Shown: piece after piece, positions 1-11,339 of the stretch
How positions within the stretch are numbered: the first letter of the stretch is position 1
How the letters are laid out: each line of letters begins with the position of its first letter
Source of the DNA: Symbiodinium kawagutii
Lineage: Eukaryota; Sar; Dinophyceae; Suessiales; Symbiodiniaceae
Assembly: GCA_009767595.1 (NCBI GenBank)
Contig: VSDK01008638.1
Location: 44,799 to 108,798, forward strand
Length of the DNA: 64,000 nt
Direction: 5' to 3'
Position numbers and translations under genes: made by a program
The notes under the pieces: model-generated
Told to the model about the DNA's origin: nothing
What the model saw: the letters and a program-made list of their open reading frames with translations, nothing else
The model's database searches: none

Positions 1-1
1 T

Positions 2-1669
2 GTGCGAGAGGATCTGCGATGGTTAGTGACCTGTTTGCCTACCTTACAATATCTTGGTGATCCGGAAGTGCACTGGGACCGCTGGTGTGCTGCCATCCTT
101 CAACATGGTTTTGGATGGAAAGGGAAGTGCAAACGTGCCATGCTGATCAGTGCGCAGGCTCGCACTACTAATGCTCAAGCTCGTCTTCTGACACTTGGTC
201 TTGGTCTTCCCGACACAAGCTCCCTTCCTGTGCCTGTTCAGGAGGCTGGTGACTATGTTTGTGGCGATTGTGGTAAAGATTTTGCCACTGCCACCGCACT
301 TGCTGCTCACCGTACTTTGCAACATGGGGCCACCGCAGCAGTCCGTGCCTATATGCCAGACCCTCTGACATGTGGTTCATGCCTGAAACAGTTTGGGGCG
401 ACCCAGAAGCTTAGACAGCACTTGCAATACAAGCATGGCCGTTGTCTTTCGCATTTGGTTGAGGTGTGGTCTCCCCTCACGGATGCGCAGATTGCCGAGG
501 TGGTGACCGTGCCGTTGAAGGCTGCGCGCGATCAATATCGAGCCCCGGCCCTTCAGACCTATGGACCTCGCATGCCCACCCAAGAGGAATGGCTTCGTGT
601 GGCTCCTCATCGAAGGTCGGTGCACGCTGCTCGTCCAGTTCTTGCACCTTGCACCTTGACAGTTGCTGATTGCATGGATTGGTATCTTGCAGAGGATTTT
701 CCGCTCTCATCTTTGATGAGTGGATGTACCGTTCGTGCCGAGGTTAGGGAGGTCTTCCTGGATATGCTTGACAACTTGCCTCTTCAGGATCGCCCGCAGT
801 GGCATTTGAGCAAGCTGAGGGAATGGGACACTCTTTTCCTGCCTGATACACGCGCTCCAGCTTCGTCATGTGTGAGCCCACCTCAATCCGCGCATGAGAC
901 TCTGCCACCTTTGGACCCGGTTGATGCCCTGCATGTGCTAGTTTTGCATGATGTGGATGAAGATGCACCGCTGGAGGCGTGGTGGCGTGATATCTCGGAA
1001 CAGTATCAGCAGCCGGTTTACCCATGTTTCTTGCACGCCCGTGCATTTGCGGCCTCCCATGTGGCGTCTCTTCAGGAACGTCTTCAACCTTGGTTAGCTC
1101 GGCTACGAGGTGGGAAGTTATTTGGTGTTTGGGGCATTTTGACGAGCAGGAGCTGGGCGTGGACTGGCCCTCACCAACGCAGGTCCGTTGCTCACCCTTG
1201 GGGTTTGCCGACATTGTCTGGTCGCCAGGCTCCTCGTGTGCGTGATGATAATGGAGCTGCGTGTGCATGGTCATCTTTGGCAGATGTTGCTATTGCATGT
1301 TCCTTGCCATGTGCTTTGCTCGCCTTAGGTGGTGGCGACGACCGAGGAATGCAAGACGGACCGTGGCAATTTCCTCCCCTTGCACGTCTTTGTACCGATG
1401 GGGCTTGGTCTTTTCTTCGTATGGACGTTCAGCATGGTGGGACTGATTCGGTCCGTACTTTTGGGCTCTTGCATTCCCATATGGACTCAGTGATGATCAA
1501 CTGGCATCTTGTACGCTCGCGGCTGCTGGATGTCCAGACTTTTGGTGTCCCTGAGGAGTCAGCGTTGCTCACGGTTGGACGCTGTGTTTGGCATGCTTTC
1601 GTTCAGATAGCATGTCGTGGGCATGTCCGTGATGGATGTGACCCGAATTTTCGTGGCACTTGTCTTTGA
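2..1669 (+). CDS. C-terminal part of a two-zinc-finger protein, probably from a retroelement
   Basis: The frame is open from the first complete codon of the window to a TGA at 1667-1669, so the 5' end is missing and 555 residues are visible. Two C2H2 fingers are clear: C87-x2-C90-x12-H103-x4-H108 and C124-x2-C127-x12-H140-x4-H145. The rest is rich in Trp, Leu and Arg and shows no domain I can name. No reverse transcriptase or endonuclease motif remains. An A-rich run at 1797-1810, about 130 bases past the stop, could be an old poly(A) tail, and long intronless frames are uncommon in this window; both facts favour a retroelement origin (inference). A host zinc-finger gene is the alternative. 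No intron is evident. Confidence 0.55.
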   Translation: MREDLRWLVTCLPTLQYLGDPEVHWDRWCAAILQHGFGWKGKCKRAMLISAQARTTNAQARLLTLGLGLPDTSSLPVPVQEAGDYVCGDCGKDFATATALAAHRTLQHGATAAVRAYMPDPLTCGSCLKQFGATQKLRQHLQYKHGRCLSHLVEVWSPLTDAQIAEVVTVPLKAARDQYRAPALQTYGPRMPTQEEWLRVAPHRRSVHAARPVLAPCTLTVADCMDWYLAEDFPLSSLMSGCTVRAEVREVFLDMLDNLPLQDRPQWHLSKLREWDTLFLPDTRAPASSCVSPPQSAHETLPPLDPVDALHVLVLHDVDEDAPLEAWWRDISEQYQQPVYPCFLHARAFAASHVASLQERLQPWLARLRGGKLFGVWGILTSRSWAWTGPHQRRSVAHPWGLPTLSGRQAPRVRDDNGAACAWSSLADVAIACSLPCALLALGGGDDRGMQDGPWQFPPLARLCTDGAWSFLRMDVQHGGTDSVRTFGLLHSHMDSVMINWHLVRSRLLDVQTFGVPEESALLTVGRCVWHAFVQIACRGHVRDGCDPNFRGTCL

Positions 1670-2629
1670 GGTCCCTGAACAGCTCGGGAATGGTGAGTAC
1701 GCTGCGGCGGAAGTGCCTCCGAGACTCAAAGACGCCACCTGTGACAGAATTCATTTTGTGCTAGGCGTGTAGGCACTGGATTGCCCGGTCGCTCTGAAAG
1801 AAAAAAAAAAGTTGAGCAACGTTTGATTTGGCTTTGGAGCACTGCAATAGAGAGGCATGCAGCAGCTATTCGCCAACAGCGGCCTCAAATGATTTTGTGT
1901 GCCGCTAAAAGATGAAAGTCTGAACTCGAACCTAGAAGCCATTGGCAAGTACTGTTTGGAGAAGCTGCAACATGAACTTTAACGTGAACCTGTCATGAAA
2001 TGCAGAAACATGTCAATGGCTATGTGTCTATTGTAAAGTTGTTCACTTCCTGGCACTGCTTCTGCCTGTCTCCTGTCACTGCCTTCGGACAGTCATGCTT
2101 TGTGAAGCGAGAGTTGCTGTGCCTTGTGCTAGGATCTGGTAGACCCTCCGCAGTTCAAGTTCAGCTCAGCAATGGCATTTGACGCAGCCGCAGCTTAGGA
2201 TTTGCTTCATGATTTTCCTTTGAAAGAGGGGAGGTCAGATTGATTGGTTTTAGATGATTCGTTGATGATTCCAATGACTTTTAGATAAGCATGATGACTC
2301 TGTACATCTCTTTGAAGTCATCTCTTGATACGTCTCTTTACAGTCTCAGATTCGTACTTTCAGACATTGCATTTCCCTTGATCCCAGTCCTTAAAATCAC
2401 CAGGATTTAAAATCGCAAAGCTCAAACTTTCCCACAGGAGAGGAGGAGCTTCTTAAGAGTGAGATTAGCTTGCTGATCTCATTGAGACTGAAAACATAGC
2501 TCCTATTGCTCCTATTATATATCCGAAGTTTGAAGCCAAACCTGGAGACTGGACTTGGAAGACATGTTTTGGAGATGGAAAAAAAAACAAACAAAGGAAA
2601 AGAAATGGTGAAGACAGGGAAAGCAAAGA
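1670..2629. other. Non-coding stretch with an A-rich tract
   Basis: No convincing exon or gene is seen. The run at 1797-1810 is nearly all A and lies downstream of the zinc-finger ORF. From 2220 the DNA is AT-rich and unique. Confidence 0.5.
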
Positions 2630-3690
2630 AATGAACGAGGGATGAAAGACGATAAACAAGGGATGAAAAAGGGATGAACAAGGGAGGAATAATGGATGAA
2701 AAAAAGGATGGAAACGGGATGAACAAGAGATAAACAAAGAAAAGACAAGTGGATGAAAAAGGAATGGAAAGGGGATGAAAGAGGGCATTAAAAACGGATG
2801 ACAGAGGGATGAAAAAGGAATGGAAAGGGGATAAACATGGGATGAGAGGGATGAGAGGGATGAACAAGGGATAAACAGAGAAAAGGAAAGGGGATTAAAG
2901 AGGGATGAAAGAGGGATGAAAAAGGGATGAAAACGGGATGGACAGGGGATGAACAAAGGATGAACAAGGGATGAACAAGGGACGAACAAGGGATGAACAA
3001 GGGATGAACAAGCGATGAAAGAAGGATGAAAAAGGGATGAACAAGGGATAAACAAAGAAAAGGAAAGGGGACGAAAGATGGATATGGAAAAAGGATGAAA
3101 GAGGGATGAAAAAGGGATTAAAACGTGATGGAAAGGAGATGAACAAGGGATGAACGAGGGATGAAAAAGGAATGAAAGGGGATGAAAGAGGGATGCACAA
3201 TGGAGGAACAAGGGATGAAAGAGGGATGAAAACTGGATGAATGAGGGATGAAAAAGGGGCGAAAACGGGACGGAAGGGGATGAAAGAGGGTTAAACCAGA
3301 TATGAAGAAGGGATGGAAAAGGAACAGAAACGGGATGGAACGGGGATGAACAGGATGAACAAGGGATGAACAAGGGATGAGCAAGGGATAAACAAGGGAT
3401 AAGCAAGGGATGAACAAGGAAAGGAAAGGAAAGGGGATGAAAGAGTGAAAAAGGAATGAGAGAGGGCATGAAACAGGGATGAACAAGGGATGAAAATGGG
3501 ACAAACAAGGGATGAACAAGAGATGAAATAGGGATGAAAAGGGATGGAAAGGGGATGAAAACAGGATGAAACAGGAATGCAAAAGGGATGGAAAGGGGAT
3601 GAAAACGGAGTGAAAGGGGATGAAAGAGGGATGAAGAAGGGACGAACAACAGATGACAGAGGGATAATCAATGGATGAAAAAGGGATGGA
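2630..3690. repeat. Degenerate 10-11 bp minisatellite, GGGATGAACAA type
   Basis: About one kilobase is built from units such as GGGATGAACAA, GGGATGAAAAA and GGGATGGAAAGG, with length and base variation between units. The low-complexity minus-strand reading frames here (Phe/Ser/Pro/Ile repeats) follow from the repeat and are not genes. Confidence 0.9.
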
Positions 3691-4205
3691 AATGGCGCAT
3701 GGAAATGGAATTGGATCCGATCCAAGGAGATGGAAGGCACCGATGGCAGCACCACGGTTTCCTGCGCTGAATGGACTTCTGCGATGCTCAGTGTCTTTCG
3801 GCGTTGATACAGGATTCTGATGGATGATACATCGGACATGTGTGATGCAGAGTAGAACTACATTGATGTAGTACATGCGTTGATTCTTTGTTCAAACATA
3901 TATTCTGTGTCACGTGGTTTCTTGTTCACCTTGGACCTCATTGTCTTCCGCAAAAGTCTAGGACCATGGAACTTGTTATGCCGTGAAGGGACTTCAGTTG
4001 ACTACCAGCAATTGTCCTATCTGCCCCACCCTGGAAACAATTTCTCCCACTGACTCGGCTGTGACCTTGTGTGATTACCCCTTGATGTTTGGGACTGGAC
4101 ATTTCATCACGGCATTTATAATTTCAATAGTCTTCGGATGTGTCCAAAATCCGAACCCCCCCCAAAAAAAACACATCAGAAACCCTCTAAAGGGAACTCA
4201 AATAT
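3691..4205. other. Non-coding stretch, nothing recognised
   Basis: Unique moderate-GC DNA between two minisatellites. No exon with splice signals and coding composition was found. Confidence 0.4.
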
Positions 4206-4302
4206 TGGACTCTATTGTGGGCGGTATGGTGGACTCTACAGTGGGCTCTATGGTGGACTCGATGGTGGACTCCAAAGTGGACTTTATGGTGGACTATGTT
4301 TG
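4206..4302. repeat. Short 12 bp tandem repeat, TATGGTGGACTC type
   Basis: Seven or so diverged copies of a 12 bp unit of the form TATGGTGGACTC, giving a Gly/Tyr/Leu-repeat frame that is a by-product of the repeat. Confidence 0.8.
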
Positions 4303-4591
4303 GAGTTTAGAAATCCTCCTTTGAATATGTTCAGAAATTCCTTCCAATTTTCCCTTTTACACATTTTTGCACCTCATTTGAATAGGTGTGAATTCTTTTA
4401 AGCAGTTTTGTGACACCGCATCGTTCAGACGTTCGTTCTTGATCCAGGTGCTGACCCCTGTGGGGTAAACCACAGGACTAGCCCGAAACAGCCCCCAGTG
4501 CAGTGTGATTTATTACATTTGTTACATTGTGCATACAAACACGACACAGGACGACCAGTTGGAGTGTAGAAACAGATCGGATCTGTCACAG

Positions 4592-4641
4592 GTAGGCGTC
4601 AGTCGAGCAGCGGCGACAGAGGCCTATGAGACAGCCCTCAA
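4592..4641 (+). CDS. Candidate internal exon, helical peptide
   Basis: After an acceptor ending CACAG the frame GTA GGC GTC AGT reads VGVSRAAATEAYETALKEL, rich in Ala and Glu and GC-rich at third positions, unlike its surroundings. Two donors are possible: AAG|GAGC at 4641, which fits the AG|GA pattern used elsewhere here, or AAT|GTCGG at 4656, where a 10 bp tandem repeat begins. The pattern of small and acidic residues is compatible with a helical bundle, but no family is assigned. It may be an upstream exon of the calpain-like gene, which shares its strand; this is inference. Confidence 0.4.
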
Positions 4642-4660
4642 GGAGCTAATGCAAAATGTC

Positions 4661-4715
4661 GGATGATGTCGGATGATGTCGGATGATGTCGGATGATGTC
4701 GGATGATGTCGGATG
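4661..4715. repeat. 10 bp tandem repeat GGATGATGTC
   Basis: Five perfect copies in register (4661, 4671, 4681, 4691, 4701) and a partial sixth. It starts directly after the candidate exon. Confidence 0.95.
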
Positions 4716-5164
4716 TAAGCTGAGATAAGCTGAGTTGCCCCAATGTTCGCATTAAATAGGAATTTATATGATACATGCATGTGCACCATTATATGGGCGG
4801 TTCTATGAACAGGGGACGCTCCAAATCACCCAATTCAAACCATTCATAATGGTCAACTGAGAAATTTTGGGGTCCCCCACTGCCAACCCGGCAGCCGTTG
4901 AGCAAAAATACCGGGCCTCCGGGAAGACTCCAACTTGAAGCAGAAGACGAGAAAAACACATACATGATCATGTTACTACCGCATAAGGAAAACTGCAAAA
5001 CAACTTAGACAAATTACACCAGCATAGACCCCAGATAGCGGGTGCATTGCGCACAAGAATTTCCAGGGTGTGTACTATAAACCTTTGCTTTGAATTGCAG
5101 ACGAAGCGGAGACAAAGGGAAACAAGCCAAGGCAAGCATGAAGGGAGACAGAGGCCAACAGGTC

Positions 5165-5935
5165 AAACATGAAGGGAAACAAGCATGAGCAGCGACACAG
5201 CAGCGGCAAACAAAGCGCCGATCCAGAGCCACAAGGGAGACAAAGGGGAGACACAGGGAAAACAAAGGCGAGACAAAGGGGAGACAAAGGGGAGACAAAG
5301 GGGAGACAAAGGGGCGACAAAGGGAAAACAAAGGCGAGACAAAGGGAGACAAGCATGAGCAGCGGCAGAGCAGCGGCAAACAAAGCGCCGATCCAGAGCC
5401 ACAAGGGAGACAACAGGACACAAAAGGGAGACAAAGTAGAAACAAAGGGAAACAAGCATGAGCAGCGGCAAAGCAGCGGCAAACAAAGCGCCGATCCAGA
5501 GCCAGAAAAGGGAGACAACAGGACGCAAAAGGGAGACAAAGGGGAGACAAAGGGAGACAAGCATGAGCAGCGGCANNNNNNNNNNNNNNNNNNNNNNNNN
5601 NNNNNNNNNNNNNNNNNNNNNNNNNNNNNNNNNNNNNNNNNNNNNNNNNNNNNNNNNNNNNNNNNNNNNNNNNNNNNNNNNNNNNNNNNNNNNNNNNNNN
5701 NNNNNNNNNNNNNNNNNNNNNNNNNNNNNNNNNNNNNNNNNNNNNNNNNNNNNNNNNNNNNNAAAGGGAAAAAAGGTAGAGACAAAGGGAGACAAGCATG
5801 AGCAGCGGCAAAGCAGCGGCAAACAAAGCGCCGATCCAGAGCCACAAGGGAGACAAAGAGGAGACAACGGGAGACAAAGGGAGACAAACATGAGCAGCGG
5901 CAGAGCAGCGGCAAACAAAAGCGCCGATTCGAGGC
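5165..5935. repeat. Two-level minisatellite: GGAGACAAAG units inside a roughly 100 bp unit
   Basis: Runs of GGGAGACAAA alternate with a conserved block that starts GCATGAGCAGCGGC and continues through GCCGATCCAGAGCC. The block recurs at about 5183, 5353, 5456, 5561, 5796 and 5888. The array is cut by an N gap, so its true length is unknown. Long frames on both strands here are repeat artefacts. Confidence 0.9.
5576..5762. other. Assembly gap (187 N)
   Basis: A run of N lies inside the two-level minisatellite, as expected where a tandem array could not be assembled. Confidence 0.99.
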
Positions 5936-6849
5936 CCTACCATAGAGAAGTAAGAACTTTTTATAGCTTGTCAGCTATCTGGGGAAAAAAATATGAATAC
6001 ATGTTACTACATGTTACTACCAGAACAACAAAAAGAATCCAATACTGGGGGCTTCCAGAATCCCACGTCGCTCAGAGCATTCTGACGCATGCTGTGAGAC
6101 AAGGATGATCGAAACCCTCACAAGATACTTAGATCCCCAGCAGGGTATATACAAACATATATATGTATATTGTATAATTAGGCATGTTGTATCGTGTACT
6201 TGTTTGCGTACTCTGTATGCAGGTAAATGTAAGGAATGTATGAGTGTGTATTCGATAGTGTGTGGACGTGTACGTGTGTATTTACGTATGTGTATCTAAT
6301 GCAACTCTATGCGAGGCGATGTAAGGTATTGCGACGATGGTCATGGATCCAAATTCCTTGCAACGTATGTAACGATTGTACTGTTTATACTGTTTGTATT
6401 GTACTCAGTTTGCGTAGAGCACTCGTATCTAATGCAGTCTATTAGTCGGTTGTGCAAGTAATGCTGTGTTTTGTATCTCATTTTACTTTGGTGATGGCAT
6501 TTGTTCGGACACCAGGTGCGTTTGAGAAATCAAAGGGCTTGAGTGAGCCTAAATCAATTTGTTTTGCCGGCCTTTGGACAGACCTTAAAAACTGCAAAGC
6601 AGGGAGAGGCTCGGAGAGGCTGAGAATGTTTCAACCGTTGAAACAGGGTGAGTCAAAAGAGCTGACGAATCCATGTGATGTGATAACAAGCCACAGAACT
6701 GAGTGTACTAGACTACGTTCACAAAAAGCTATGCCAGCGTAGACCCCACTGTAGCAAGTAAAATGCTGAACACAGTGGAGTCCAAAAGTCTCTTGGGCTT
6801 TTGATTTGACAGTCCAAAAGGTCCAACAAAACAGATGATTGGCTTCGAT
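5936..6849. other. Non-coding stretch, nothing recognised
   Basis: AT-rich DNA with alternating purine-pyrimidine words such as GTATGTGTAT near 6240-6300. Open frames are short and low in GC at third positions. No exon is supported. Confidence 0.4.
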
Positions 6850-7060
6850 GTATCCTGCAACAGCAGCCGCACCCAAAACAACAGCGGGCCCCACCCGAAA
6901 CATGTTGACACATGTTGACACCTATCCGGCAACAGCAGCGGCGCCCAAAACAGCAGCAGCACCCGAAACAGCAGTGGCTCCCAACTGAAACATGTTGACT
7001 CCTGTCCAGCAGCAGCAGCAGCGGCGCCCAAAACAGCAATGGCACGCACCGAATCTCGAC
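6850..7060. repeat. Imperfect minisatellite of AGCAGCRGCRCCCAAAACA units
   Basis: Several 20-50 bp units containing CAGCAGC, GCCCAAAACA and AACATGTTGAC alternate. The minus-strand Cys/Cys-Gly repeat frames come from this pattern. Confidence 0.75.
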
Positions 7061-7160
7061 CTATACATAAGAGAAGAACCGCAATAGCTTCGCTACCTGG
7101 GGAATTGTATGCGTGTTTAGTATTGTTTTCTTGGGTACCAATGCACAAAAAATAAAGTAG

Positions 7161-7203
7161 ATAATGTCAGATATAATGTCAGATATAATGTCAGATATGA
7201 TGT
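7161..7203. repeat. 12 bp tandem repeat ATAATGTCAGAT
   Basis: Three copies and a diverged fourth in direct succession. Confidence 0.85.
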
Positions 7204-7482
7204 AATCGTACTAATCATACTTAAAGTAGACATTAAATATGAGTTTGCAAGCTAAGTACATTTAGGTCCATGCCCTGGGCCGGAATCTCTCACACAAAGG
7301 TTGACATCATCTTCATGTCTTCATGTGACATCACATTCGTTCAAACTGAACAGATGCAGTTGAAGAACCCTTCAATGATTTTCAATGCGCAGTCACTCCG
7401 CAGAAGACCATTGCTCTAACGGACATCATATGGACAACATTTTGACATGAATTCGAAAGAGTTCCCATGAGAGTTGCCTTGA

Positions 7483-7625
7483 CCAAAAACCTTCGAGGAG
7501 AGCGGTGCTGATTCTTTGACTCTGGAGGATTTGTCGTACGAGCTGAATGGGATTGGTCGCCTGGCTTGGTTTGCGTGTCGAGAGTTCAGAACAGCTTTGT
7601 TATGCTCTGTTGATTCGGTTGAAGA
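7483..7625 (+). CDS. Weak candidate exon before a GA repeat
   Basis: After a stop at about 7480 the frame CCA AAA ACC TTC GAG GAG stays open and reads TFEESGADSLTLEDL, then a Trp/Leu/Arg-rich stretch, with fair coding composition, before running into a GAGA microsatellite. No clear acceptor was found and the opposite strand is also open. Function unknown. Confidence 0.25.
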
Positions 7626-7626
7626 A

Positions 7627-7633
7627 AGAGAGA

Positions 7634-7662
<29 letters not shown>
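7627..7662. repeat. (GA)n microsatellite
   Basis: A nearly pure GA run of about 35 bases. Confidence 0.95.
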
Positions 7663-7664
<2 letters not shown>

Positions 7665-8481
7665 GAGGCTTGCAAAATTCACGTGTGAAACCATGTGAAA
7701 CTGTCAGTGAAATTGTCAGTGAAATTCCATTTGCCTGCATAGTGTGGTGGCTGAAGAGCAGGTTTGGAGACGGATGGAGGGGGAGTTGTAAGTCGGTTTT
7801 GTATGGTTTTGTGCGTACAGAAAATATGTTTGCGGGGACACTGCGAAGCTATGCGAAGCTCTGTTGTAGGACATTTCATTTTGGGAGTGCTCGAAGCATG
7901 CAAAGGGGGAAATTGCCAAGCGTATCCAACTGCAATTGCTGTAGATCTGGCAAGAAAGCACCCATGAGGATCATGCACTAATAGGACTCCTTGACATCCA
8001 ATTCCCCTGAGAAGGAAGTCTATGGTCAAACATGGCTGTGGTTAAAAACCTGAAAACCTGGCCAAGCATTGTTACATGCAGAACATAAATAAGACAGCAG
8101 AAATGAACAGAAACGATGTGTATACATGATGGATATGTGTACACCTATAGACCTAGACATATTCACATCATTTTACAATATTTTACATATCTATCTAGAC
8201 ACAGTAGACGGATTCAAATGGCAGAATCTATGCATTGAAATGACTCAACGGCTCAAGGTGGCTGCAAAGTGCCAGCAGAGCTGCGTGCAGCCATTGGTCG
8301 AGTGAAGCAGGGGAAGGCCGTCAGCGTGTCAGAGCGCTTCTGAAGGCTTTAGTGTGAAGATTTTTAGGATTTTGTTCATGGTAAATTTATATATCCTAAT
8401 GATTTTTTCTTTCGTAAATTTTAGTATTAGGGTTTGCTTGGGTTTTCTGCATTTTACTACGTCATTTTTAGGATTTCACAG

Positions 8482-8536
8482 GCAAAGGTCAAAGTGGAAC
8501 GAAAGTGGCAACATTGCCTCATTGCCAGCGATGAAA
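8482..8536 (+). CDS. Candidate internal exon
   Basis: Acceptor TTTCACAG, then a frame reading AKVKVERKWQHCLIASDE, then a good donor A|GTAAGAAG. Length 55 bases, leaving one base over. Basic and helical in character; no family recognised. It lies on the strand of the calpain-like gene and may be one of its 5' exons. Confidence 0.4.
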
Positions 8537-8797
8537 GTAAGAAGACTACACTTTACCCAGTTGGGACACACAATTTGTTTGAGAGTTTCTCGCTTCCAAG
8601 TTATGGTGCGATGTCTCTTGCTATTTGACTTGATGATGACACATTGGTGCCATTCGCTGTGTCACTGTCACATGTTACGCCTACTTACTCCTCGTTACTC
8701 CCTCTTGCTTTCCTCGTTACTCCTCGTTAATTCCTCATGTTCTCCTCATGTTCTCCTCGTGCTCTCATGCTCTCCTCTCTCCTTGTGTGTTGGTCAG

Positions 8798-8858
8798 GTG
8801 CCACTCCTGGAGTCCACAGAGACTTCCGACATGGACCGCGATTTAGCGCTTCGAACAG
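8798..8858 (+). CDS. Candidate internal exon
   Basis: Acceptor TTGGTCAG|G and an AG|GCAGGG donor of the GC type define 61 bases. Two frames are open: VPLLESTETSDMDRDLALRT, or one joined in phase to the 8482-8536 exon. I cannot choose between them. Function unknown. Confidence 0.35.
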
Positions 8859-9118
8859 GCAGGGGCAAGAGACGGTGCCAAGTTTGGGCTAAGCTTTGGC
8901 TCAGTTTAGGGATGTTTAGGCCTTTGGGAATGTGACATGTTTGGGATATGAAGATAAGAATGTTTACATCTGTTCTGCTTTTGTAACTGTTTAGTATGCA
9001 GTTTAATGTATGAATTTAATCTGTTTAGTACTCTGTTTATGCTTTAGTTTGAAGTGATCCTTTTTCAGATCCTTCGAGGTACATCCTTACCTAAGCTTAG
9101 GCTTCGCAACGCTCCCAG

Positions 9119-9192
9119 GTCTTGACGGCTTGCAGTATCACCTGCACGTTGCGGACAAACCGACCAGTGAAGCCCTCGCTGAGTTGCCCAAG
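9119..9192 (+). CDS. Candidate internal exon
   Basis: Acceptor CTCCCAG|GT and donor CCCAAG|GTGCAG enclose an open frame reading LDGLQYHLHVADKPTSEA and on through LAELPK, with GC-rich third positions. The minus strand is also open through here, but the plus-strand splice signals and neighbouring exons favour plus. The following intron would be the AT-rich repeat field to 14.38 kb. Function unknown. Confidence 0.4.
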
Positions 9193-9977
9193 GTGCAGCA
9201 CTTTCTCCATGTCGAGTCGCATGCGTCGCACGAGTAGGTCTTTGCATTGTAAGAAACACAGGTTTTCAGAATTCATTGCGAACAGGCTGTAAGAAAAAAT
9301 GTAAGAATATCTCTTAATCACTCTTAATTACTCATAATTACCCTTACTCTTAGTAACTCTTAAGTAGTTTTAATCACTGTCAATGACTCTTAGCTACTCT
9401 TAATTCCCCTAAATTATCCTTAATTATTCTCAATTACCCTTAATTACTCCTAATTAACCCTCGACTACTCTTACTTACTCTTAATTGCTTTTAGTTCCTT
9501 TTACTTACCCTTAATTACCCTAATTAATTTCAATTATTTTTAGTTACCCTAACTTATATTCAATCATTTTCCATTATTCTTTTTTACCCGTAATTACCCT
9601 TACTTACTCTTCATTACTTTGAATTACTTTTAAGTACTCTTAATGACTCTTAGCTAATCTTAATTCACCAGAATTACTCTTAACTCTTAACTACTCTTAA
9701 TTATTCTTCATTACTCATAGTTACCCTTTGATTTCCTTTAACTATCTGTAATTACCCTTAATTAGTCTTGATTATTCTTAAGTACTCTCAATTAGTTTTC
9801 ACTACTCTGAATAATCATAATCAATTTAAATTACTCTAAATTACTCTTAATTCTTTTTGATTGTTCTTGATTCCTCCTACTCGTAAGTACTCTGAATTAC
9901 TTTGAATGATTCGTAGTCTCTCTTACTTACTCTCAATTACTTTTGATTGTTCTTGATTGCTCTTAATCACTCTTAAT

Positions 9978-10600
9978 CAAGAAGTTCTATTTCAAGCAGA
10001 AAGAAGAGTTCTATTCCAAGGAGAAAGAAGAGTTCTAGCCCAAGGAGAAAGGAGACTTCTATTCCAAGGAGAAAGAAAAGTTCTACTCTAAGGAGAAAGA
10101 AAAAGTCTATTCCAAGGAGAAACAAGAATTCTATTCCAAGGACTTTTGCGCCCGCGTGTCCGAAGACAGCCCATTTAGGGCGCCGGCAGGTGAAACGCAT
10201 ACAAACCATGCATCGAGATGCATCACGTCAACAACTCAACCATTGCAAAAATGGACGAAATCGTCAATGAACATTGTCCACTGCCGAGCGTCCAAGGAGA
10301 AAGAAGTTTTTTTTTTCAAAGGAGAAAGAAGAGTTCTATTCCAAGGAGAAAGAAGAATTCCAGTCCAAGGAGAAACAAGAGTCCTATTCCAAGGAGAAAC
10401 AAGAGTTCTGTTCCAAGGAGAAACAAGAGTTCTGTTCCAAGGAGAAAGAAGAGTTCCATTTCAAGGAGAAAGACGAGTTCTAGTCCAAGGAGAAAGACGA
10501 GTCCCATTCCCAGGAGAAAGAAGAGTTTTGTTCCAAGGAGAAAGAAGAGTCCCATTCCCGGGAGAAAGTAGAGTTCTATTCCAAGGAGAAAAATTTTGCG
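9978..10600. repeat. 24 bp minisatellite AAGGAGAAAGAAGAGTTCTA, in two blocks
   Basis: Blocks at 9978-10140 and about 10290-10600 share the unit. Between them at 10141-10289 is unique GC-richer DNA, including a short open piece reading SEDSPFRAPAG before AG|GTGAAA. The unit length is a multiple of three, so all frames give 8-residue repeats (for example VLFQGERR); these are not taken as genes. Confidence 0.85.
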
Positions 10601-11277
10601 GTGCCCTTCATGATTTTTATCTATTCTGATTTCCCCTGATTTACATTCATTCATTTCTTAATGAATTACTTTTAACCGTTCGTGCTTACTTTAAAATATT
10701 CTTGGTTATTCGTAAGTAGTCTTAATTATTTTTAATTGCTTTTGAGTAATTTTTTATAATCATTTTCAACTATTGTGAATTATTTTTGATTTTTCTTGAT
10801 TATCATGAATTACCCTCAATTATTGTCATTTACTTTTAGTCATTCTTCATTTTCTTAGTTATTCCTAATTAGTTTTAGTTAGTCTTAATCGCTCTCAATT
10901 ACTCTTGCTAACTTGCCTGAAAGGTTCTCAGCCTACTGCTACCTGAAGTCTGGAATCGTCAATTTTAAGATGTATGATGATATTAATGATATCATTGATA
11001 TCATTGTATACTTACATAAATTGCATATGATTCGTTTGTTTGTGATTTTCATAATTTTCATTTGCTTTTCAACAGAAACAAATCAAACATACATATTTTT
11101 CAAAACACAATTGTTTTTCAAAGATAAACAAATTGTGAATGAATATAATAGAGACAATGAAAATTGCAAAAAACATTCTCAAATACGAATTTTATGGCGC
11201 CGCCATGCGCCGCCCGCCGGCGCCGCGTGTTCTCAAAAAGGCTTTTGGCCAAAAAAATAGCAGGTGATTTTCCGCAG

Positions 11278-11339
11278 TCCTGTGCTGTTCCAATGTCGTT
11301 GACCGGCCTGGACCTTCGCTTTGAGAAGCGGCAAAAGTT
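11278..11339 (+). CDS. Weak candidate exon in a GC-rich island
   Basis: Acceptor TTTTCCGCAG is followed by a frame reading SCAVPMSLTGLDLRFEKRQK with GC-rich third positions, in the middle of AT-rich repeats. No good donor is visible. The GC-rich DNA just upstream (11198-11230) is low complexity. Confidence 0.3.

Noticed and set aside
2397-3876. Phe/Ser/Pro/Ile-rich minus-strand frames up to 394 codons
   Set aside because: Repeat-driven frames of the GGGATGAACAA minisatellite, with overlapping frames equally open.
9097-9321. Minus-strand frame ending RMRLDMEKVLHLGQLSEG as a terminal exon
   Set aside because: The plus strand over the same bases has better splice signals and matches the orientation of neighbouring exons.
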